Origin: Runella aurantiaca
GTDB taxonomy: Bacteria; Bacteroidota; Bacteroidia; Cytophagales; Spirosomataceae
Length of the DNA stretch: 64,000 bases
NCBI RefSeq assembly: GCF_003339505.1
Contig: NZ_QPIW01000022.1
Location: 1-64,000 of the forward strand
Reading direction: 5' to 3'
A model generated the notes under the pieces. That model was not told the origin of the DNA and searched no databases. It worked only from the letters and a program-made list of their open reading frames with translations. The translations under genes and the position numbers were made by a program. Positions 26,761 to 36,292 of this stretch are shown piece by piece. Every line of letters starts with the position of its first letter. Within the stretch, counting starts at the first letter, position 1.

Positions 26761-28818
26761 CTATTTCTGTGTAATTGATTTTGAAACCAGTTTACGTGAT
26801 TTTTTAAAAGGAGTGTAAGTGATAGCAAAGAATCCACCAACTTTGAATTCTTTATAATACTCAATATCAACTTTAGACTTATAAATTGTATTGAGATTAT
26901 GGACTGCTTGTAAATTATTTGTCAATTGATCTATTTGCATTCCTGCTATCCCTCCCGTGATAACTAATTGGTGCATATCACCAAAAAATGCTGAAAACCC
27001 TGCTAAGTATGACATTCTAGGAACTTTTTCAATTGTAAGTCCAACTCCAGCCGAAGCTCCAAGCCCAAAGCTGGGTAATAATTTGAATTCTACATTGACC
27101 AAGGCTGCAAAACCCATTACAGGTGTTGAGTATCCCTTCTCTGCTAATATGAAATTATTTAAAGAGTCAACCTGATTTGAACCATTTGGCACTGATTGCC
27201 AAGCATATGTCTTATTTTGCAGATGTTTTCCTAAACTCAAGAAGGAGCCACTGCTAAAGCTTACAAATGGCTTCCATAGCATTGGAATGCTTAAGTTAAG
27301 TGAATCATTGTCATGAGATATAGTACTCCACTCAGAAGTTAACGATTTAGAGTTAGGGCTTATCTTGATTGCCAGTTCTATTCGATTTCCGGATTGAAAA
27401 ATTGGTGGAGATAAATAATAGCTCTGGCTTTTACGTATGTTTTGCACAAAAAGGAATAGCTTTTCAAGTTGTAATTTACTAGGTATATATTTTTGTAAAC
27501 TATCTATGTTGCTATAGGGTGCTAATAAGTCTTTTAGGTTCTGAACCTGTTGGTTGAATACTGCTACATCTTCTGGAGTACAGACTTTAAGTTTGTCTTT
27601 TTTGGTGGTTAAATCATCTAGTTCTTTCTTCTCAGGATCAGTAAGTTTTTCTTTCTTTTTTAAAATATCAATTTGCTTTCCCAAAGATAAAATTTCATTC
27701 TCTATTTTTTTACATGCTGCAACTTTGTTTAAATTTTCTGATAAATCTGCTTTGAGTTTATTAATGCCATCATCCTTAGCAATTGCCATTTTTAAATCAT
27801 AAAGAGTCATGTTAATATTCCTTAGTGAAAAGAGTATTTCTCCAAAAGTGATTCCGATGTTATCTACATTACAACATGAAAAGTTGCCACATAGCTCAAA
27901 AGCTTTTAACCTTTCCACTTGTAGTTTTTCATAGTGAAGACTTAGTTTGTCAATTGCATCAACAAATTTTTCATATTTATTGTTTAATTCGTTGCCTTTT
28001 CCTTTTTCATCTTGTTTTAGAGATTGCGTTGTAGCCGAAACATTATTTATTAATGTATTAAGCAATGTTGAATCGCCAATAAATAGTTGCCTAAGTAATG
28101 GAGGAACAGAGCTTTCATGAACTACCTCTGTTCCATATATACTAATATCGTATATGTACCGATTAACATTTTCAATTTTTAATTGAATCATTTGCCGGTA
28201 GCCTAATTTTCTAACATTTGTAATATGTATTTTATCACCATTTTTAATTTTATAAAATTGTTTACAGGAAAAATCATAATGAAGAAGATGTGTATTTTTA
28301 TTGTCGCATTCTAAGCAATCATTCTTAATAACAACTGAGTTGTTTTTTTTAGTATCTGGGTTGGATTTTTCTTGAATTAAATTTATTAGTTCTAGTTTTT
28401 TTAATTTAGGCTTTGATATTCTAATTTCTGATTTTAATACAGAAAATTTTAAAATAGAATCTTTTTCATCGAACTCCTTTTCTTTGTCAAATGAAATTTC
28501 TCTAGTATTGCTAAATTCTAAATTTATTTTATTTGACAATTCTTTTGTATCAAACCCATCCTTTGTGATTAATTGAAACTCAACGGGTACATCTTTTATA
28601 TTATTTGCTATTTTAATTACCCCGCCATCCTTAAATATATTATTTAAGTCAATTTCTGATTTTTTTAAAACCTTATTGTTAACGCGATAAGAAACTTCGA
28701 AGTTGACATCGTTAATGCTTCCAATAATTTCAATATTAAGTATTGGCAAATTTTGAGTTTGGGAAAAAGTATTCATCCCATAAAAATAAAAAACAATGAT
28801 AATAAATACCTTTTTCAT
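26761..28818 (-). CDS. Exported protein of unknown function, C-terminal beta-barrel-like
   Basis: 685 residues with a signal peptide (FIIIVFYFYGMNTFSQ). I do not recognise a family. The first 150 residues are beta-rich and Lys/Ile/Asn-rich; CLEC (near 170) and FSCCN (near 330) hold Cys residues; a charged coiled coil spans about 370-450 (KKKEKLTDPEKKELDDLTTK). From about 520 to the end, alternating aromatic/glycine strands (FGLGASAGVGLTIEKV, FKVGGFFAITYTPF) resemble an outer-membrane barrel. It sits 8 bp after the trypsin-like protease gene and 12 bp before the Ig-like lipoprotein. Together the three look like one envelope-spanning system. Confidence 0.6.
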   Translation of the reverse strand: MKKVFIIIVFYFYGMNTFSQTQNLPILNIEIIGSINDVNFEVSYRVNNKVLKKSEIDLNNIFKDGGVIKIANNIKDVPVEFQLITKDGFDTKELSNKINLEFSNTREISFDKEKEFDEKDSILKFSVLKSEIRISKPKLKKLELINLIQEKSNPDTKKNNSVVIKNDCLECDNKNTHLLHYDFSCKQFYKIKNGDKIHITNVRKLGYRQMIQLKIENVNRYIYDISIYGTEVVHESSVPPLLRQLFIGDSTLLNTLINNVSATTQSLKQDEKGKGNELNNKYEKFVDAIDKLSLHYEKLQVERLKAFELCGNFSCCNVDNIGITFGEILFSLRNINMTLYDLKMAIAKDDGINKLKADLSENLNKVAACKKIENEILSLGKQIDILKKKEKLTDPEKKELDDLTTKKDKLKVCTPEDVAVFNQQVQNLKDLLAPYSNIDSLQKYIPSKLQLEKLFLFVQNIRKSQSYYLSPPIFQSGNRIELAIKISPNSKSLTSEWSTISHDNDSLNLSIPMLWKPFVSFSSGSFLSLGKHLQNKTYAWQSVPNGSNQVDSLNNFILAEKGYSTPVMGFAALVNVEFKLLPSFGLGASAGVGLTIEKVPRMSYLAGFSAFFGDMHQLVITGGIAGMQIDQLTNNLQAVHNLNTIYKSKVDIEYYKEFKVGGFFAITYTPFKKSRKLVSKSITQK

Positions 28819-28826
28819 CTTTTGGT

Positions 28827-30296
28827 TTATATAAGTTCAACATTTAAATATTTTTCAATCGTTGTCATTTTTAAAGCATATGTAAATGCCAGGTCTGCAC
28901 CTACTACAATACCTAAAACTTCATTACTTGTATCATCAATCACTAATGACCCTGAATCGCCTTTCTCAGTCAAAGGTCGGAAACGTCCCGTTGATTGATT
29001 TGTTAAAACGAATAGATCCTCTAATTTAAACCCTTTTACATCATCATAATCTAAAGGTTGTGGCCAAGTATCATTATGAACAAAACCATTTCGTTCTCTA
29101 CCACTAATTCCACAGAAAATACGTATTGGGATCTTGTCTCGAGCATCTATACTATTCACTCTCCTAGTTGGGCGCGGATTTAAAATTTTATCATTTGTAA
29201 ATTCAAAGTTTGAATTGGTAATTAAAGCAATGGCTGCGTCCATATCTATAGATCTAAAACCTTCGGAAAGTTTTGCTACCTCTATCTCTATATTATTTAT
29301 TTGAGCTGTTACTTTTGTATTGATTGAGTTTTTTGTTAAATCCTTTTCTCCGCTTAAAACATGAAAACACGATAGTAGATACAGGTCTGTACTTTCTGCT
29401 TCGCCTGCTGTCTTTTTTTTTCTGACAACACCACCTATTGATCCTATACCATTAACCTTGCTAAAGTTTTGTATCAACATACCTGCACCAATAATAGCTG
29501 ATTGGGCTTTAGCAACCCCTGTTACTATTTTATGTACTGGTATTTGTACTATCATACCTGTGCTTAGTGCTATTGGGTAAGAGTCATTTACGCTACTTAA
29601 AAAACTTGCGTTTTCAAAATGAATTTCCAAACATCCTATTCTACTACCATTATCGTCCATATAACCTGGAGCAGCACTTATTACGCCTTGTATTTTTTCA
29701 ATTTGAGTTCGATATCTTTCATCCGCAATTTGTGCCAGCTTACTTTCAGGCATCTTTATAAATTCATCAAACTGATTTATATTATCTATTGAGGTAAATG
29801 TTCTTTCATCAACTAGTTTACGCCTCAGATTTTTTGCCTCCAGTAAAAGGTCAAGTAGGTCATGCCAAAATTTGGAACCAAAACTGATAAAAAAACCAGT
29901 GAATAAACATCCAACTATATATTTTATCCCATCAGTTAAATTTTCCAAAAAATAATTTAAGTCAAATAACCTAAATAGGTCTATGCCATCCCAAGAAAAC
30001 ACTTTGGTTGGCTCATTTATATTTTTGAGAATTGTGAAAAAATCAGCATGTAAAATAAAGGCTGTCACAAACCCGCAGAAAATACTTATTTTTAAAAGTC
30101 GGTAATATCGCTTATCTTCTTCTAGTGAGTTAAGAGGGCCTTTAAGGCTAGTATTTCCAATTTTAAAAAATTTTATTATCAGCTTTGCTTGCCACCCATT
30201 TTGCTCTCCAATAAAATGTTTTAAAAAGTCAGCAATACGCTCGCAAATCATACTAAGTATAAAAAGTATGATAGCAAAACTAATGTACTTTTCCAT
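28827..30296 (-). CDS. Membrane-anchored trypsin-like serine protease
   Basis: 489 residues. The N-terminal half has hydrophobic segments at about 5-17, 68-84 and 124-141, followed by a charged helical linker. The C-terminal half (about 205-489) is a trypsin-like fold: His312 in LLSCFHVLSG, Asp351 or Asp353 in SIDMDAAIALI and Ser448 in EKGDSGSLVID are in the right order and spacing for a catalytic triad. No signal peptide cleavage is evident, so the protease domain is tethered; its side of the membrane is unclear. First gene of the three-gene operon at the integrase-distal end of the island. Trypsin-like proteases occur as effectors in several defence systems, but this partner set is not one I know. 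Confidence 0.72.
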   Translation of the reverse strand: MEKYISFAIILFILSMICERIADFLKHFIGEQNGWQAKLIIKFFKIGNTSLKGPLNSLEEDKRYYRLLKISIFCGFVTAFILHADFFTILKNINEPTKVFSWDGIDLFRLFDLNYFLENLTDGIKYIVGCLFTGFFISFGSKFWHDLLDLLLEAKNLRRKLVDERTFTSIDNINQFDEFIKMPESKLAQIADERYRTQIEKIQGVISAAPGYMDDNGSRIGCLEIHFENASFLSSVNDSYPIALSTGMIVQIPVHKIVTGVAKAQSAIIGAGMLIQNFSKVNGIGSIGGVVRKKKTAGEAESTDLYLLSCFHVLSGEKDLTKNSINTKVTAQINNIEIEVAKLSEGFRSIDMDAAIALITNSNFEFTNDKILNPRPTRRVNSIDARDKIPIRIFCGISGRERNGFVHNDTWPQPLDYDDVKGFKLEDLFVLTNQSTGRFRPLTEKGDSGSLVIDDTSNEVLGIVVGADLAFTYALKMTTIEKYLNVELI

Positions 30297-30818
30297 TTAT
30301 TGTTTTGTTTTTTGAATAAATGCTGAATGTAAAATTACTACTATCTACTTTTTAGAGTCGAATAATGATTTATTTTTAAATTGAATACCTTATCATTCTA
30401 AAAGAATAACTCTTTAATTTTAACTATATTCATTGAGTCCCTTGGATTCAAAATACAAAATTTCTCCCTTAGAATTTAAGAGGTATTTGCTGAGCCAATG
30501 AGTTTGTTTGTAATTCTTAAATGGGTATTTTTGAGCTGAAATTAGTTATAGTCCCATTTTAACATAATTTCAAGTTGCTAAAGAAGATTTGGTAAAAAGT
30601 AAAGATTTTTAATAGAAGGAAAAAGGATGAGTCATAAGGGTTATGTGTATAAAGTGGCTTAGAGTTTTTCAAAATTAGGTTTTATATAGAGGGTGTTTAA
30701 AACTATGATAATATTATTTGTTTATTGACAAAAAACCAACTAAAAATGAATTTTTTGTATCAAAAAGTTATCAAGTGGTAGTTTGAGTGAGAAACATAGT
30801 AGAATTATTTATATTTTA
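30297..30818. other. AT-rich noncoding stretch in the island
   Basis: About 520 bases, strongly AT-rich, with no supported gene. It must contain the promoter of the protease operon. No inverted repeat or RNA is convincing. Confidence 0.4.
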
Positions 30819-30905
30819 TCAGTTTTTCTTAAAATTCTCGAATTTCTCAATAAGATAGACATTTCCGTGTAGGGCTTCTTTAGAATCAAGTGTGTTGATG
30901 TCCAA
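30819..30905 (-). pseudogene. C-terminal fragment of a second DUF262-type gene
   Basis: The minus frame reads ILDINTLDSKEALHGNV before a stop at 30819, matching VLDISTLDSEEALHENL in the intact DUF262 protein (its bases near 31550-31605). Nucleotide identity is high over about 45 bases. The fragment joins the broken DUF1016 gene in a different frame, marking a deletion junction. Confidence 0.65.
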
Positions 30906-31377
30906 TATCTAATTTTACGGGCAGCAGGTCTTTGTGAATAAGAACATTATTTACCCGCTCCATCTTTTTGGTGGCAATGGTGTAAAAAAGCCACTCTTGC
31001 GGGTCTTTGAATTTAGATAAAATCACTAAATGTTTACTCCATCTAATTTCTCCAACTATTGGTTGGAGATTTTTATCTGCCTGATATTCAGTGTAAAACT
31101 GAACCATATACCACAAGTTGGTGGTTGAGAATCACGTTATTTCGGGAAACACTTTTTGCAGTTCTGTGGATAACGTAGGCACAATGGCCTTGCCCCAACC
31201 CATGGCTTGCTTTTCAGTAATGGCCTTGCCGAGTTCCAAATACAGGATGATGAGTTCAGTATTAACGGCTTTTAGGGCTTCATACTGCGCTTGCCTTATT
31301 TTTTGCTTGATTTCGGCAATAAATTGGACCTGAGAATTGCTTACATCCATGTTGTTTCTTTCTCTTTTACCGCTCAT
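30886..31377 (-). pseudogene. Broken DUF1016 (PDDEXK/YhcG-type) nuclease gene
   Basis: The first 81 residues (ALKAVNTELIILYLELGKAI, then GWGKAIVPTLSTELQKVFPEIT) are the start of a DUF1016 N-terminal domain. An in-frame TGA at 31132-31134 interrupts it; reading on in the same frame gives FSTTNLWYMVQFYTEYQ, the expected continuation, so a single base change (GGA to TGA) is enough to explain the stop. After about 150 residues the frame runs into the DUF262-like scrap and ends; the C-terminal PDDEXK nuclease domain is absent. Family members are normally about 350 residues. Non-functional. Confidence 0.8.
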
Positions 31378-31429
31378 TCATCACCATCGGTATTAGCCAA
31401 TCATCATTTTTCATTGCATTTTCCAAGTT

Positions 31430-33220
31430 CTATAACCGCTCATAGTACGTTTTGATTTTTTGCGCCATCAATAGCCTCCGTTCTTTCAAAAACTCTTCAT
31501 AAAAGCTTTCGTCGGCATCCATGATGCTTAAAGGAATGTCGTTCTGAAGGAGATTTTCGTGTAGGGCTTCTTCTGAATCAAGCGTGCTGATGTCCAATAC
31601 CCGATTGTCTATCTGCGCTTTTACTTTGGCCATGTATTGATTAGGTGCCATCATGCCAATTTTTATATTGGTCGATTGCTCCGTATAGACGAAGTTGGCT
31701 ACCTGATTGTATAGCTTCTGCGAAAAGTTTTTGGCACTCAGGTATTTTTTTGGAAAAAGGTGGTGAATATCGCCTCTTTGCTCAATCAAACTTCTTATTT
31801 TCATGCTTTTAGCAAGAAAAGCTGTGGAGTTCTCATTGCATTGCGCCGCCAAATAAACGTTATACGCGTTGTTATTGATGCTGGAAGTCTCTAAATCATT
31901 GACTAACCCAAACTCCCAGAAACCTTGCCCTAAATGCGTCTGCTCCATTTGGGTCAGATAGGCGGCAATGCCCTTTACATTAATTTGTTTGATGTCTTCG
32001 TCAATCATTGATTCAGAAGAACCCGAATAGCGGCCTATTAGCAAAGACATTATAAGCCAGCGTTTGACATAATGTTGCGTCTCAGCTTCAGGAAAGCCGT
32101 CTTTGCGCAATTTTAAATAGAGCGTATACGAAAAATTCAGACTGTTTTTGGATGAAATCAGTTTTTCGCTGATGAGTCCCGTTGAGCTGACCAGCATCAA
32201 AAAACGCTGATAATTGGTTTGGTTTACAAAATCCAAAAGACCATCTGAAAGCATTTGATAACTGTGCTCTGAAATCTCATCTTCGTAGGCTCTGGTTTCA
32301 AAGTTTCTTCCCGACAATAACGCCACTAAATCACTGAACTTACCGCGACTGAACTTGTAGGTGTATGCAACTCGCAGAAAATCAATATAATCGGGGACGT
32401 ACAAATCATCACTACCAGTCGTCATCCACTTGATGGCTTGATAGTATTCGTGATTGTAAAACTCTTTATCATTATCAATAATGTGCTTGTTGAAATCTTT
32501 GTCCACGATAAAGCGGCAAAAATAATCCACCAATTTCCGCATCTTGTTACCTCCGTGTTTTTCGTCGGCGGCAATTTTGGACATCACAAAATCGGCATTG
32601 CTCAATACTACACCTTTTTGGTTGATACGAATAAATATTTCGGTGACGGTATCAATGTCCAGTGAAGGGTCTAACTCAATGATACCTACCTGTTTGTTCT
32701 TGATACGCTTTAGGTTTTCGATCCGCTCTTCCACCAAATCTTCGTCGGCTCCTGGGTTTTGGGTCATGTACTCCCGGATGGCCTTGGTGATCGTAATCTC
32801 ATCGTTGATGATGGGGTTAATGCTATTGATCCATTCGGGGCTGTTTTCATAGGCTTTATTGAGCACATCGAACTTCTCTTCGAGTGGATTAAATGCAATC
32901 CGAATGTAGATTTCTTTGTAATTGTTATTGAGTACGCGCTGGCCGACAATGGCCGCTGTGAGGGCTGTAATACGCTGCTGACCGTCAATCAGTACTTTTC
33001 TTCCAGCTGAGAGCGACCCGTTTTTCAGTTTTACATCGGGGTTACGCCAGGTAATAATGTAGCCCACCGGAAATCCTTTGTATAAGGAATCAATCAAATC
33101 CCTGACGCGGGTTGCGTTCCACACAAAAGGGCGCTGTATTTCAGGAATAGCGATGTCACCGGATTTGACCCAAGTGAGTAAGGTTTCAACGGGCTGTTGC
33201 TGTACGCTGTATTTCGACAT
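31430..33220 (-). CDS. DUF262/DUF1524 (GmrSD-like) protein
   Basis: 596 residues. The N-terminal DUF262 domain shows IPEIQRPFVW (25-34) and LIDGQQRIT (77-85), the ParB-like nucleotide-dependent fold used in GmrSD, BrxU and SspE. The C-terminal part has an HNH-type DIHHLFPKKYL near 474, as in DUF1524. Such proteins are usually NTP-dependent nucleases acting on modified or foreign DNA. It is the last gene of the operon that begins at 39175, 68 bp after the helicase. In this setting it may be the cutting or modification-sensing arm. Both domains look complete. Confidence 0.88.
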   Translation of the reverse strand: MSKYSVQQQPVETLLTWVKSGDIAIPEIQRPFVWNATRVRDLIDSLYKGFPVGYIITWRNPDVKLKNGSLSAGRKVLIDGQQRITALTAAIVGQRVLNNNYKEIYIRIAFNPLEEKFDVLNKAYENSPEWINSINPIINDEITITKAIREYMTQNPGADEDLVEERIENLKRIKNKQVGIIELDPSLDIDTVTEIFIRINQKGVVLSNADFVMSKIAADEKHGGNKMRKLVDYFCRFIVDKDFNKHIIDNDKEFYNHEYYQAIKWMTTGSDDLYVPDYIDFLRVAYTYKFSRGKFSDLVALLSGRNFETRAYEDEISEHSYQMLSDGLLDFVNQTNYQRFLMLVSSTGLISEKLISSKNSLNFSYTLYLKLRKDGFPEAETQHYVKRWLIMSLLIGRYSGSSESMIDEDIKQINVKGIAAYLTQMEQTHLGQGFWEFGLVNDLETSSINNNAYNVYLAAQCNENSTAFLAKSMKIRSLIEQRGDIHHLFPKKYLSAKNFSQKLYNQVANFVYTEQSTNIKIGMMAPNQYMAKVKAQIDNRVLDISTLDSEEALHENLLQNDIPLSIMDADESFYEEFLKERRLLMAQKIKTYYERL

Positions 33221-33288
33221 GTTTTTTTAGATGTATACTTAAAATTCAGAAAGGATGGAAATTTGATTCGCAGGTTATTTTAGTATTA

Positions 33289-35799
33289 TCAACCCTCATT
33301 AACAAAACTTGCCCTGTAATCTTTTGAAGTAATCACTGTATCATATAATCCTATGTCTTCGCCTTCGTGTTTATTGATGCCGATATATTCCAGTGAGGCG
33401 TCTTCGTAGCGTTTGAATTTGTATACAGCATCATTCATTAAAGCACTGTTGAATACCCCAAGGCTCACCAATAATTCAAAATCTTTTACGCTCAGACCGG
33501 TTACTTTTTTGAATAATCCAGGTTCTAATTGAGTGATTACGTCTTTCAGGCTACGTTCACGGTAATCGGTCAAGTACATAAACACAGGTACACGAGTGGC
33601 AAACTTGATTAGTTTTTCCTGAATCTGTTTCCTGATGGTTTTGTACTCCTTTTCCTCCTCATTCAATTCTTTTTTCTCCTTAGGGGTGAGTTCTTTATCG
33701 TTGGCTCCTTTCTTCGCCTTTTTGACGGCTTCCGATTTATTAATGATGGTTTCAATATCTTGATTCAGATTTCTGAAACCTTCAATGTTCATCAATGCCT
33801 TCATTGCTTCCTCATTCTTCATCAATCGGGCAAGGGTATTGTTGTCTACGTTTACCAGCAAAGCACTTTCCCAACGCCGGGCTAAAAGCGTGGCAGTGGT
33901 ACCGCTCATGGCCATATCCAGAATACCTGCGGCATCTACCTGCTTCATTGAGCTGCCGTCATACGCCAATACGGGCAGAAAGTTGATAAATTCGGCCACC
34001 TTTGCTTCAGGATTAGATTCGTTGACATTCAGTCGACAACTGTAATCGGCGATTTGACGCAGGGCACGGTCGGGAGCAAAATCAAAAACGTAGCATTCTT
34101 CTTTCAGGATTTCTTCTTTGTTGGGCGATTTACTGTCGGGATTTTTGATAACCCAGGGCGTTTGTACTCGAAAAGCGGCCTGAAAATAGGTTTCGGGACT
34201 GGAGGAGTTTCGCAGCATAAAAATACCCGTCCAAGGCTTTACCGAGACCCCGGTGGTAAGTTTGCCGCAGGAAAGAGTAATAGTTTTGGATTCCAGGGGG
34301 TTATCGGTCATCGCATTTAATACGGGTGGCAACGCTTCTACGCCAATGCCTGCCTGCGTGCCGGCGGCTACTACGATGGTATAATCGTGGTAAAATTTGT
34401 TCTGCCGTTGCCTTAGCAAATTAGCCATTGCATTGCAGGAGGCTACCGTTGGCAAAAACCAAAAAGTATGCGTGAGCACTTTGAGCAAGGGAGCGTGTGA
34501 AAAGGGGAGCGGCGGTTTTTGGGCTCCCATTTTAAGATTATCAACGGAGGTTTCACTGAAGGAGCCCCTGATTAAATCTAACCACTTTTGAACTTCATCT
34601 TCATACTTAAATTTGGCTTTGTACCCTTCGCCTTCAGCAGAAAAGAAAACATTCAAATCAAATTCATTGAACTCACCTTTCATCGCAATTTCACGGATAG
34701 AGTCGGGGAGTTGATAGGTAAGCATCACCATTCTTGGCAAAGAAGCATAGGGGTTGTTATCACCTGGCCAATTTTCTTTGGCTTTTTGTTCGTCTGAATA
34801 TGTCCAGTTGAAAATCTGCTCTTCAATAAATTCTCCTGAGGCAATGGCTCGAAAAGGTGTTCCCGATAGGTACAAGTAATGGTTGGTAGTGATGGGCATC
34901 ATTTCTTCATCAAAATACTCAATGCCTTCTCCTTCACCGAATTCCAGTTCTTTTTTGCCCTCGGCTTCAAAAAGCTCCTTGGCGTTTTCGCGCCATGCCC
35001 CGTAATGGTACTCGTCAAAAATGACACAATCCCAATTGGTAGCGTGTACCCATTCATTTTTGGCTTTAATGCCGCCGGTACTCGTATTCTTGCCCAAATA
35101 ATCCTGAAACGAACCAAAGCAAACCAATGGCTTGCTTTTATCGGCTTTATCGTATGTTAAAGTATCGGGGGAATTGGACACAAATTGCCAACCGGCAAAA
35201 TTGGTATGTGTTTGCAGGTCTTCATCCCAAGCTGATTCAACGGCCGGTTTGAAGGTAAGCACCAATAGTTTTTTCCAGCCCATTTTTTTTGCCAACTGAT
35301 ACGAGGCAAAGGTTTTCCCGAAACGCATTTTGGCGTTCCAAAGAAAGTGTGGGGTTTTATCAGGGTTTTCTTTACGGAAACTCCTGAAATACGCGATTGC
35401 CTTATTAACGGCTTCTTCCTGCTCGGGCCGCATCCCGAAAGACAGGGTTCGGTTGTCGTCGTTTTGCTCCCCTCTTTTGAGCGCCCACATAGCAGCTTTA
35501 ACGTCTTTGACGGTGCATTTAAACCATTCGCCTTCGGGATTGAAAATTCCTTTTTTGCGCAAATAGCGATGAACATCGTGGTCAGTAAAGGAACTGCCGT
35601 CATTTTTCATGGCCGATTCTTCAAACACGATTTTATACTGAAGACGGGCTGTTTTCAATTGCTCGGCGATTCTCGACTGGGCATCACGGTCGGTAAAACC
35701 CACTTTGAGCAAACCTTTATGCGTGGTTACCCCTACCAACTCATAAGCATAAATAGTAGGATTGGCAGATGGACGTGGAGGGAAGAAGTTTTTCGTCAT
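33289..35799 (-). CDS. GIY-YIG (T5orf172-like)/SF2 DEAD-type helicase fusion
   Basis: 836 residues. The first 95 residues look like a divergent GIY-YIG/T5orf172 nuclease (YAYELVG, GLLKVGFTDRD). A superfamily 2 helicase follows: motif I MRFGKT (158-163), motif II FDEYHY (261-266), motif III LSGTPFRA and motif VI QAAFRVQTPW. An approximately 60-residue Lys/Glu-rich helical stretch (KEKKELNEEEKEYKT) separates helicase from a C-terminal domain. This is the motor and possible nuclease of a restriction-like system; a methylase pair is encoded upstream. The operon gap before it is 34 bp and after it 68 bp. Confidence 0.88.
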   Translation of the reverse strand: MTKNFFPPRPSANPTIYAYELVGVTTHKGLLKVGFTDRDAQSRIAEQLKTARLQYKIVFEESAMKNDGSSFTDHDVHRYLRKKGIFNPEGEWFKCTVKDVKAAMWALKRGEQNDDNRTLSFGMRPEQEEAVNKAIAYFRSFRKENPDKTPHFLWNAKMRFGKTFASYQLAKKMGWKKLLVLTFKPAVESAWDEDLQTHTNFAGWQFVSNSPDTLTYDKADKSKPLVCFGSFQDYLGKNTSTGGIKAKNEWVHATNWDCVIFDEYHYGAWRENAKELFEAEGKKELEFGEGEGIEYFDEEMMPITTNHYLYLSGTPFRAIASGEFIEEQIFNWTYSDEQKAKENWPGDNNPYASLPRMVMLTYQLPDSIREIAMKGEFNEFDLNVFFSAEGEGYKAKFKYEDEVQKWLDLIRGSFSETSVDNLKMGAQKPPLPFSHAPLLKVLTHTFWFLPTVASCNAMANLLRQRQNKFYHDYTIVVAAGTQAGIGVEALPPVLNAMTDNPLESKTITLSCGKLTTGVSVKPWTGIFMLRNSSSPETYFQAAFRVQTPWVIKNPDSKSPNKEEILKEECYVFDFAPDRALRQIADYSCRLNVNESNPEAKVAEFINFLPVLAYDGSSMKQVDAAGILDMAMSGTTATLLARRWESALLVNVDNNTLARLMKNEEAMKALMNIEGFRNLNQDIETIINKSEAVKKAKKGANDKELTPKEKKELNEEEKEYKTIRKQIQEKLIKFATRVPVFMYLTDYRERSLKDVITQLEPGLFKKVTGLSVKDFELLVSLGVFNSALMNDAVYKFKRYEDASLEYIGINKHEGEDIGLYDTVITSKDYRASFVNEG

Positions 35800-35833
35800 G
35801 TAACGGTGTTAACACAAATATAAAATACTTTAA

Positions 35834-36274
35834 CTAGGGTTTATTAAATCCACTGTTAAAATCATTTAAGTCTTGTGGGTCGATATGGCCTTGAATATTT
35901 TCAAGATTTTGAGGTCCACCAATTCTAAATCCAAGACCGATCAAATCATCAATAATACTTCTACTATTCAGTCGATTAGTCCATTTTTCATAACCAGGGC
36001 GATTGTTACTAGTCATTAATTCATCTAATGAATCGGGAGTAGTTTCATGATCAGTACAAATAAAATATACTCTCATCTCTCTTCCCCATTTATTTGCATT
36101 ATTAGATAGAATGGTAACTGCATCCGAGCCAATTGGAATTGGAGTCCCTGTTTGAGACATATAAGCCTGGTTATAGTTGGTAATTGTAATTTCACGAGCT
36201 TCTATCTCAATTCTTACATCACGTATAGGGTTAGCGAAGTAACCTACTATTTCAAAAAATTCTTGTCTTGTCAT
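35834..36274 (-). CDS. Unknown 146-residue protein in the methylase-helicase operon
   Basis: I do not recognise it. Its start VGYFANPIRDVRIEIEARE and the following beta strands (REMRVYFICTDHE) are acidic and soluble; no membrane segment, no Cys cluster and no nuclease motif. It lies 18 bp after the methylase and 34 bp before the helicase. A small specificity, immunity or bridging subunit of the system would fit the position; this is inference. Confidence 0.65.
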   Translation of the reverse strand: MTRQEFFEIVGYFANPIRDVRIEIEAREITITNYNQAYMSQTGTPIPIGSDAVTILSNNANKWGREMRVYFICTDHETTPDSLDELMTSNNRPGYEKWTNRLNSRSIIDDLIGLGFRIGGPQNLENIQGHIDPQDLNDFNSGFNKP

Positions 36275-36292
36275 TAGATTAGTTTTTATATG

